64,000 nt of DNA from Adlercreutzia mucosicola DSM 19490 (lineage in GTDB: Bacteria > Actinomycetota > Coriobacteriia > Coriobacteriales > Eggerthellaceae), in contig NZ_AUGK01000008.1 in the NCBI RefSeq assembly GCF_000422625.1, positions 80,197 to 144,196 on the forward strand, given 5' to 3'. Every line of letters starts with the position of its first letter. Within the stretch, counting starts at the first letter, position 1. The position numbers were made by a program, and so were the translations under genes. The notes beneath the pieces were generated by a model that searched no databases, was not told the DNA's origin, and was given only the letters and a program-made list of their open reading frames with translations. Of this stretch, positions 58,199 to 64,000 are shown in pieces.

Positions 58199-59074
58199 AT
58201 GCGCACGTCTCAGCTTGAGTACTTTATCGCCGTGGCCGACACGCTGAGCTTCACCAAGGCGGCGGAGCGATGCCACGTGGCGCAGCCGGCGATCAGCCAG
58301 CAGATCCAGGCGCTCGAGAAGGAGCTGGGCTTCGCGCTGTTCTCGCGCAGCACCAAGGGGGTGGAGCTGACGGCGGCCGGGCGGCAATACTACCGCGACG
58401 TGGCCGACGTGCTGGACGCGCTGCGGCGAGCCGACCAACACGCAGCCGCCATCGCCCACGGACAGGCAGGGTCTATCAGCATCGGCGTGGCCAGCTCGGG
58501 GCAACTGAGCACCTTCCGGGTAATCGACCGTTTCCGCAGCGCCTATCCCGAAATCAGCATCAACCTGCGCCGCGCCCTGTCGCGCATCCAGGAAGAGCAG
58601 CTGCGCAGCGGCGCCTACGATGTGGCGCCGGCGCCCCCGTGCGCCTTCACCGACCAAGAGGGCCTGGCCTTTGCCCATGCCTCCCGCGAACCGCTGTCCA
58701 TCATCATGAGCGAGGCCCACCCCCTGGCAACCAAGAGCGATCTGACCGTGAGCGACCTTCTCCCCTACCCCCATATCGTCGCCGACGCGCCCGGCGACGA
58801 GCTGGCGAGGGCCACCTATCCCCACCTCGCCGACCACCCCGAAGTGACTCTGCTGCGGGCCGAGGACCAGGGCATCGCCTGGATGATGATGACGCTGGGC
58901 CTCGGCATCGAGGCGGTGCCCGCCAGCGTGATCGCCTCACTTGATCGGGAATACATCGCCCGCGAGGTGCGCGGCTACCGCGCCTCGCTGGAAATCGGCT
59001 GGGCGCACCTGGCCCACAACGAGAACCCAGCCCTGGAAAAGTTCCTCGATTTCATCGATGACCAGCATCTATAA
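58199..59074 (+). CDS. LysR-family transcriptional regulator
   Basis: 291 aa. N-terminal winged HTH (MRTSQLEYFIAVADTLSFTK, then AAERCHVAQPAISQQIQALE) followed by a periplasmic-binding-like effector domain. The ATG at 58199 has AAAGGA 6 nt upstream. It lies 95 bp before a flavoprotein gene on the same strand, which it probably controls; the ligand would then be a substrate of that reductase. This link is inferred from position only. Confidence 0.93.
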   Translation: MRTSQLEYFIAVADTLSFTKAAERCHVAQPAISQQIQALEKELGFALFSRSTKGVELTAAGRQYYRDVADVLDALRRADQHAAAIAHGQAGSISIGVASSGQLSTFRVIDRFRSAYPEISINLRRALSRIQEEQLRSGAYDVAPAPPCAFTDQEGLAFAHASREPLSIIMSEAHPLATKSDLTVSDLLPYPHIVADAPGDELARATYPHLADHPEVTLLRAEDQGIAWMMMTLGLGIEAVPASVIASLDREYIAREVRGYRASLEIGWAHLAHNENPALEKFLDFIDDQHL

Positions 59075-59169
59075 GCACTGCTTCTCACTATCGAGCAAAA
59101 GGATATTTCCCAAAGCACCGCTGGCGCTTCTAGACTGGGGCCGTCCGAGAGAGGGAAAAGGAGGACCCC

Positions 59170-60798
59170 ATGAACGACAACATCACATCTTTCGCACTGA
59201 CCCGCCGCAACTTCCTGGCCGGGACCGCCGCCGCGTTGCTCGGCGTTACCGGGGCGGCCAGCCTCACCGGCTGCGCGCCCGCGGGCCAGCCGAGTGCCGA
59301 TGAGCTGGCCGATACCGGCGAGACGACCCTGAAGGAACCCACCGCCACCCGCGACGCCGATATCGTGATCGTCGGGTCGGGCGCGGCCGGCTGCTTCGCC
59401 GCCTACGAGGCCGCCAAGGCCGGTGCGAACAGCGTGCTCGTGGTCACCAAGAGCGGCAACGCCACGGATTCCAACTTCAACGAGATCACCGGTACCGCCT
59501 CGGTGGAGACCGCCGCGCTCAAGGCCGCTGGCGAGACCTATACCGTCGACGATATGTACGATCGCATGATCAACTACGCCCACTGGACGGTGAACGCGCG
59601 CCTCTTGCGCCAGTGCGTGAGCCTGCTGCCCAGCAACATCGACATCTTCGACGAAATGGGCGTGGAGACCATGGTGCTCGGCGACCGCTACAACTTCGGC
59701 TTCCTGAACGTGCACGGCTTCACGGGCAAGAACAAGGGCGTGAACTTCGAGGAGGGCCTGACGGCGCTCGGCGTGGAATTCCTCTACGACGCGCCGGTCA
59801 CCCACATTCTCATGGAAGACGGCCGCGCCGCGGGCGTTCAGTGCGAGAGCGGCTCAGACATCATCAACGTGAACGCAAGGGCCGTGCTCGTGTGCACCGG
59901 TGGATATCTGGCCAACGAAGAGAAGGTGGCCGCGGAATACGGCGGTTGCAAAGTGGTGAACATGGGCTCGCTCAACAACACCGGCGACGGCGAGCGCATC
60001 GTCATTGAGGCCGGCGGCGTGGCCGAGCGCGTGCGCGGCATGGGCATGAACGACATCTACGGCATGAACGAGAAGAGCACCATCTCGGTGTTCGACGCGA
60101 ACCCCTTCATGCAGCTGGCCTTCTACGGCGGCCTTCTGACCGACCCGGCAGGCAAGCGCTTCATGAACGAGTACATGCTGGCCCAGGAGCCCATGAACGG
60201 CGGCGGCGAGGCCACCCTGCACGAGAAGCGCTACTACGCCATCTTCAGCGAGAACACCGTGAACGCCATGAAGGACGCGCCCTACTACCAAAGCATCGGG
60301 GCACCGGCCGTGTGGACCTCGGCGGCCACCATGTTCAACGCCCCCTTGCCCGACTTCGACGCGAACCTGGCCGCGGCCATCGACGAGGGCTGGTGCTTCA
60401 AGGCGGCCACGCTGGAGGAGCTGGCCGAAACGACGGGGCTCTCCGCCCTGCCCGAGACCGTGGCCGAGTACGACGCCTGCGTGGCGGCGGGCAAGGACAC
60501 GCTGTTCCTGAAGGACCCCGCCTTCCTGCAGCCCATCCAAGACGACTCGGCGGCCTACTACGCCTTCGAGTACAATCCGAGCGCCTTCAACACCTTCGGC
60601 GGCCCCCGCACCGACGAGCTGTGCCGCGCCCTGGACGCCGATTCCAACCCCATCGAGGGGCTCTACGTGGGCGGCGTGGAGAACGGCAGCCTGTTCTGCT
60701 CGCCCTACTACGCCGTGGGCGGCTCATGCTCGGGCTTGTCCATCGCCTCGGGCCGCGTGGCGGCTCGGGCCATGGTGGACTACCTCAAGCAGGCGTAG
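59170..60798 (+). CDS. Tat-exported FAD-dependent reductase (fumarate reductase-like lipoprotein)
   Basis: 542 aa. The N-terminus has a twin-arginine motif (LTRRNFLAG), a hydrophobic stretch and a lipobox (SLTGC, Cys near residue 35), so it is exported folded and lipid-anchored. FAD-binding begins DADIVIVGSGAAGCFAAYEA near residue 65; ARAVLVCTGGYL and NGSLFCSPYYAVGGSCSG complete the FAD_binding_2 pattern. Members reduce fumarate, urocanate, cinnamates or other small acceptors, taking electrons from cytochromes or quinones. No haem-binding CxxCH is present, so a partner must supply electrons. AAAAGGAGG lies 6 nt before the ATG. Substrate unknown. Confidence 0.88.
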   Translation: MNDNITSFALTRRNFLAGTAAALLGVTGAASLTGCAPAGQPSADELADTGETTLKEPTATRDADIVIVGSGAAGCFAAYEAAKAGANSVLVVTKSGNATDSNFNEITGTASVETAALKAAGETYTVDDMYDRMINYAHWTVNARLLRQCVSLLPSNIDIFDEMGVETMVLGDRYNFGFLNVHGFTGKNKGVNFEEGLTALGVEFLYDAPVTHILMEDGRAAGVQCESGSDIINVNARAVLVCTGGYLANEEKVAAEYGGCKVVNMGSLNNTGDGERIVIEAGGVAERVRGMGMNDIYGMNEKSTISVFDANPFMQLAFYGGLLTDPAGKRFMNEYMLAQEPMNGGGEATLHEKRYYAIFSENTVNAMKDAPYYQSIGAPAVWTSAATMFNAPLPDFDANLAAAIDEGWCFKAATLEELAETTGLSALPETVAEYDACVAAGKDTLFLKDPAFLQPIQDDSAAYYAFEYNPSAFNTFGGPRTDELCRALDADSNPIEGLYVGGVENGSLFCSPYYAVGGSCSGLSIASGRVAARAMVDYLKQA

Positions 60799-60885
60799 CG
60801 CAGCGCGCACGGGCGCGGGCCGCAAAAACGAAACAGGTCGCGGAGCCCAGCAGCAACCCGACGCGCCAGCCCCAGCCCTCCCCTC

Positions 60886-60915
60886 GCGAGAAGCCGCCAC
60901 CGCGCGGCTTCTCGC
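60886..60915 (+). terminator. 12-bp perfect hairpin after the flavoprotein gene
   Basis: GCGAGAAGCCGC and its exact complement around a 6-nt loop, followed by a weak T tract. It lies in the convergent gap with the SUFU-domain gene. Confidence 0.65.
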
Positions 60916-60963
60916 ACGTTTGCGCAGCGGTCGCCGCAGAACAACTTGAAATCCTTGACCGAA

Positions 60964-61642
60964 TCAGGCGCTTTCGGGCTCCTTGCAGCAGTTCGGCCGA
61001 TGAATGTCCACACAATCTTCCACTACATCTGACAGACAATTGATCAGCGCGTCGGCATTATGGGCCACCGCGTAGTCGCCTTCCTCTCGATACAAAGGGA
61101 CTACCTGGTAGAATGCGACACGCCCACCATCGGGCAGCGCGCAAAAAGCAGAGCCCTCGTCAAACGAGTACGGACCAAGCAGCAGCGATTCGCACAATTC
61201 GGTATCGTCGGCAAAGGGCTGACCATTATCGACCGTGTGCCCCCAGCCAAGCCACCCATCCTCATTAATGGGAAGGCGCGCCAAGGTCTTCAGCAGTCGA
61301 ATAGGCCAGTAGGCCGTCTCACTGAAATCCCCCATGTATGCCTTCTCGAACGAACCCCAATCGGGAGGAAGGCAGATGAGATATTCTGCACGGCCCCACT
61401 CTTCTGGATCCAATCCGTCGGGAGCGTTCATCACACGGGCTCCGGCGCCCTGGGTGACCAACGTGATCCACGGACGTGCGTCTGTCGGCGGCACAACCGG
61501 TACATCCACATGAATGTCAAAAGACATTAACTCGTAAAAAACCCTCTCTGGCGACCCAAAAAAAGCGCTCACAGTGACCATCGAGGGCCTCGAGCTGCTC
61601 GTCTGTGTATAGCACGGGCCCTTCGTATCTTCCATCAACCAT
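60964..61642 (-). pseudogene. SUFU-domain protein, frameshifted at a T7 run
   Basis: The body reads PERVFYELMSFDIHVDVPVV, TLVTQGAGARVMNAPDG, EWGRAEYLICLPPDW and LLKTLARLP, the bacterial Suppressor-of-Fused-like domain (PF05076), often found as immunity proteins near polymorphic toxins. The natural start is the ATG at 61642 (MVDGRYEGPVLYTDEQLEAL), 8 nt after GGAGG and after a TATAAT box at 61679-61674. This frame reaches CERFF and then leaves the body frame at a run of seven T (plus strand A7, 61558-61564); with six T the reading would continue FFGSPERVF. As it stands, translation from 61642 stops soon after. An alternative start at 61635 or 61638 stays open through the body but with an unrelated N-terminus. 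Confidence 0.7.
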
Positions 61643-61829
61643 AAACCATCCCTCCTCGATTGATCCTGACGATATTATAGAGGCTCAACGCAGATGAGCA
61701 CGAGAACTTGGCGGCAGGGATAACCGAGAACCCTCGTAAAGTCAGCCGCAGTTGGCTCCGCGCGACGCACACGCCCCTTCCAAACATGCGGCCACCGCTT
61801 CGAACAGCGCAACGCAGCGCACCGCATCG
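61643..61829. other. Gap upstream of the toxin-antitoxin locus
   Basis: Holds the start region of the SUFU gene and no other gene I can support. Confidence 0.4.
61674..61679 (-). promoter_or_regulatory. -10 box of the SUFU-domain gene
   Basis: TATAAT on the minus strand, 31 nt before the ATG at 61642. No clear -35. Confidence 0.5.
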
Positions 61830-61858
61830 TTGATAGGAGAAAACGATCGTGCTAGAAT
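61830..61858 (+). promoter_or_regulatory. Promoter of a small RNA
   Basis: TTGATA and TAGAAT with exactly 17 nt between. There is no ORF within reach downstream on this strand, only a short stretch ending in a terminator hairpin. Confidence 0.7.
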
Positions 61859-61864
61859 GCGAAA

Positions 61865-61946
61865 GAAGCGGTGCCCCGCCAAGTCGGGCAGCATTGCTTT
61901 TTGGGTTTAGGCCCCGCTAAGTGTCCAAGCTGCGCGGGGCTTCTTC
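61865..61946 (+). ncRNA. Putative antitoxin RNA of a type I toxin-antitoxin locus
   Basis: Predicted from the promoter at 61830-61858 to the terminator GCCCCGC/GCGGGGC (61911-61940) followed by TTCTTC; about 80 nt with two hairpins. It is convergent with, and antisense to the 3' end of, the short hydrophobic peptide gene at 61968-62054, the layout of txpA/RatA-like pairs. The assignment is inferred from layout. Confidence 0.45.
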
Positions 61947-61967
61947 ATCTCCAAGTTCTGCTGTTCG

Positions 61968-62054
61968 TCATTCCCTCTTCACCAGCACAAGGCCGATGAT
62001 GCCGATCACGACCAAGAGGATTTCGCATAGCGCCGTAACGGTTTCTGTGTCCAT
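61968..62054 (-). CDS. 28-aa hydrophobic peptide, putative type I toxin
   Basis: Reads MDTETVTALCEILLVVIGII, then GLVLVKRE and stop. One membrane-spanning segment with charged ends, as in small type I toxins and holin-like peptides. GGAG lies 7 nt before the ATG at 62054, and a TACAAT -10 box is at 62111-62106. A convergent small RNA with its own promoter faces it. Too short for ORF callers. The toxin role is inferred. Confidence 0.6.
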   Translation of the reverse strand: MDTETVTALCEILLVVIGIIGLVLVKRE

Positions 62055-62193
62055 AAGCGACTCCAATCACTCGAAGCCGCCCGAATGGCGAAGCACCACG
62101 GCGCGATTGTACCACGGGAACTCGCCGCTCAGCTCCATGCAGTAGCCCCCAGCCCCTCGGCGCGACCGTCCAACGCAGGATCCCGCGGGAAAG

Positions 62194-62221
62194 TTGCCAC
62201 CCCCCCCCGAAATGGTACGAT
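62194..62221 (+). promoter_or_regulatory. Kinase promoter with a C9 run as spacer
   Basis: TTGCCA (62194-62199), then C9 (62200-62208) plus GAAATGG, then TACGAT (62216-62221). Spacer 16 nt. The transcript would start near 62228 and have a GC-rich leader of about 80 nt. Confidence 0.5.
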
Positions 62222-62306
62222 GGCGCGTCGAGAGGACACGGCCGCGGCCCGTGCGGGGCCGGCGCCCCGGGGCCGCGGGAGGCGAGAGCGCAGGGAGCGT
62301 GGGAGC

Positions 62307-64000
62307 ATGGGCGAGAGGATACTGGGAGGCCGCTATCTCCTGAAAGAGCGGATCGGCGTCGGGGGCATGGCCGCCGTCTGGGCCGCCGAGGACACGGTGC
62401 TCGGGCGCAGGGTGGCCGTCAAGCTGATGCTGCCGCAGTACGCCGGCGACTCGGCCTTCGCCCAGCGCTTCCGCCAGGAGGCCACGGCCGCCGCGTCCCT
62501 GCAGAGCCCCCGCATCGTCAGCATCCACGACTGGGGGCAGCAAGACGACGAGTGTTATTTGGTCATGGAAATGCTTTCCGGGCACGATCTGCGCACAACG
62601 ATCGCCCGTCAAGGCGTACTTGCTCCCCAGATGGTGCGCGAACTGGGAGCTCAGGTCTGTCAGGCGCTTTCAGTCGCCCATCAGCACGGCATCATACATC
62701 GCGATATTACGCCGCAGAACATCATGGTCTTGCCCGACGGGAACATCAAGGTCATGGACTTCGGCATCGCGAAGGTCGCGGGCGCCACCATGACGCAGAC
62801 CTCCACCATCATCGGAACCGCACACTACCTAGCACCCGAGCAAGCCCGAGGCAAGGAACCGACCGCGGCAACCGACTTGTATTCACTCGGCGCCGTGCTC
62901 TATGAGGCCGCTACAGGACAACCTCCGTTTCAAGGGCCCGACCCTATTAGCATCATCTTCCAGCATGTCAGCGCAGAGCCCGTAACTCCGAAGACAGTTA
63001 ATCCGAACATCGACGACGCCTTGGAATCCGCCATTCTGAAGGCGCTCGCCAAACATCCCAAAGATCGCTTCGAATCTGCCGAGGCCATGGGTCGCGCCCT
63101 CGGCGCAACCACCTCGCACCCCTCCGCTGCCACAATGCCTCTCAACGCGATCGCGGGAACAACCCAGGTGCTCTCCCCCGCCCCAAACACCGCATCCGAG
63201 GCCACTCGCATACTCAACCCTCACCAAGCCTATGCGTCCGAACACACCCAGGCAATGCCCTCACCGCATCATTCCCCTACCCCCGTAGAGGCAACTTCCG
63301 TCGTCGCGCCCGCACCGAGGAAAAATCGGCGCGGTTTTATCATCGGAGCCGCAACAATCGCTTTGGCTCTCATCGCGGCAGGCACTTTCGCCCTGACGTC
63401 TCACAACAGTGTCGATCTTCCAAGCACAGGGTCGACGGACACGAGAATCGCAGACAACAAAGACGCCACTTCGCCTGCGAGCAACACTCACGAGGAACCA
63501 TCTCGCTCCGACGACAAAGCAACACCTCAGGAAAACAACGCCGCCGAATCTGACCCCACCGCCGAAAGCGACTCCGCCTCATCACCCATCGCTTCATCAG
63601 AGCCCGAGCGCGATACCCCTCAAATCAACTCCACTCCCGCCGCAGCCCCTAACAAAACCGGCTCCGCTCCCCAGCTCCCCAGCCTTCTCGGCCTCACCCA
63701 GGACGAGGCCGTGGACAAGCTGCAGCACGGCGCCCAGGTGTCCAGTTCCCGCGAGGTGAACGAGGAGGGCAACCCCATCAAGACCGAGGCCCGCGTGACG
63801 CTGACGGCCGAGCCCTCCGACGGGTCCACGAACACCCCCACGGTGTATCTGGGCCTTAATGCCGAGGGCAAGATCGTCCAGGCCGGCTACTCGGCCTCCA
63901 CCTCCTCGCTCGGCTACGGCTCGCTGTCCTTCGCCGACGCCGTGAGCAACGAGGACATCATCCAGAAGACGCTCGCCGAGGCCGGGGTGCCGGTGCCCGG
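62307..64000 (+). CDS. Membrane Ser/Thr protein kinase (PknB type), 3' end beyond right edge
   Basis: At least 564 codons. Kinase domain from about residue 8: GGRYLLKERIGVGGMAAVW (P-loop), VAVKLM (catalytic Lys), HRDITPQNIM (catalytic loop, Thr where Lys is usual), DFGIAK and GTAHYLAPEQARG. After about residue 270 there is a Ser/Thr/Pro-rich linker, a membrane segment (IIGAATIALALIAAGTFAL, near residue 350), and an outside part whose start LPSLLGLTQDEAVDKL resembles a PASTA unit. The start at 62307 has AGGGAG about 10 nt upstream. Base composition changes within the gene: very GC-rich to about 62535, lower to about 63685, GC-rich again. Such kinases sense wall fragments and control division. 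Confidence 0.88.
   Translation, partial: MGERILGGRYLLKERIGVGGMAAVWAAEDTVLGRRVAVKLMLPQYAGDSAFAQRFRQEATAAASLQSPRIVSIHDWGQQDDECYLVMEMLSGHDLRTTIARQGVLAPQMVRELGAQVCQALSVAHQHGIIHRDITPQNIMVLPDGNIKVMDFGIAKVAGATMTQTSTIIGTAHYLAPEQARGKEPTAATDLYSLGAVLYEAATGQPPFQGPDPISIIFQHVSAEPVTPKTVNPNIDDALESAILKALAKHPKDRFESAEAMGRALGATTSHPSAATMPLNAIAGTTQVLSPAPNTASEATRILNPHQAYASEHTQAMPSPHHSPTPVEATSVVAPAPRKNRRGFIIGAATIALALIAAGTFALTSHNSVDLPSTGSTDTRIADNKDATSPASNTHEEPSRSDDKATPQENNAAESDPTAESDSASSPIASSEPERDTPQINSTPAAAPNKTGSAPQLPSLLGLTQDEAVDKLQHGAQVSSSREVNEEGNPIKTEARVTLTAEPSDGSTNTPTVYLGLNAEGKIVQAGYSASTSSLGYGSLSFADAVSNEDIIQKTLAEAGVPVP

Noticed and set aside
62067..62612. 181-residue minus-strand frame over the kinase start
   Set aside because: Shadow of the kinase P-loop region and its GC-rich leader.

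Overview
The window is about 64 kb of high-GC DNA. Gene content and codon use suggest a gut actinomycete of the class Coriobacteriia, probably Eggerthellaceae. The support is a Tat-exported FAD_binding_2 flavoprotein beside a LysR regulator, a second decayed flavoprotein of the same superfamily, a LuxR-type HTH remnant, oleate hydratase, Shine-Dalgarno sequences of the GGAGG type, and a typical infA-rpmJ-rpsM-rpsK-rpsD-rpoA-rplQ ribosomal cluster. The family placement is an inference from gene content; nothing here fixes a genus.

Left half (1-31716, minus strand). A single reading frame starts at 31716 and is still open at base 1, so at least 10,572 codons encode one secreted surface protein. 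It has a signal peptide, an acidic stretch, a very long aromatic-rich middle with divergent repeats of about 230 residues, InlB-B/MucBP-type repeats, and at least seven SdrD_B/Cna_B-like domains. Its C-terminus, where a cell-wall anchor would be expected, lies outside the window. Near the start codon there is a run of nine G. The promoter carries a perfect 13-bp dyad touching the -35 box. Both features suggest switched or regulated expression.

Middle (32 kb to 46.7 kb): nhaA (-), then hpf-acpP (+), folC (-), corA (+), and a minus-strand group udg-alr-mogA-moeA (base-excision repair, D-Ala synthesis, molybdenum cofactor insertion). A TIGR00300 (ornithine cyclodeaminase-like) gene (+), a decayed flavoprotein gene (+) and eno (-) follow.

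Right part (46.7-64 kb): oleate hydratase (-), an EamA transporter (+), an ecfT gene lacking its ATPase partners (-), a small acidic ORF (-), the ribosomal/rpoA cluster (-), gshA (-), tRNA-Lys and tRNA-Gln, and a LysR-flavoprotein pair (+). The right end holds a frameshifted SUFU-domain gene (-), a probable type I toxin-antitoxin locus, and a membrane Ser/Thr kinase (+) cut by the right edge.

Two themes are unusual. First, at least six gene-free gaps hold an inverted repeat with arms of 10-31 bp and a 78-138 nt loop; the arm sequence differs at each locus while the architecture stays the same. Second, homopolymer runs sit at positions that would switch expression: G9 in the adhesin 5' coding region, C9 exactly inside the -35/-10 spacer of the kinase promoter, and T7 at the point where the SUFU gene loses its frame.
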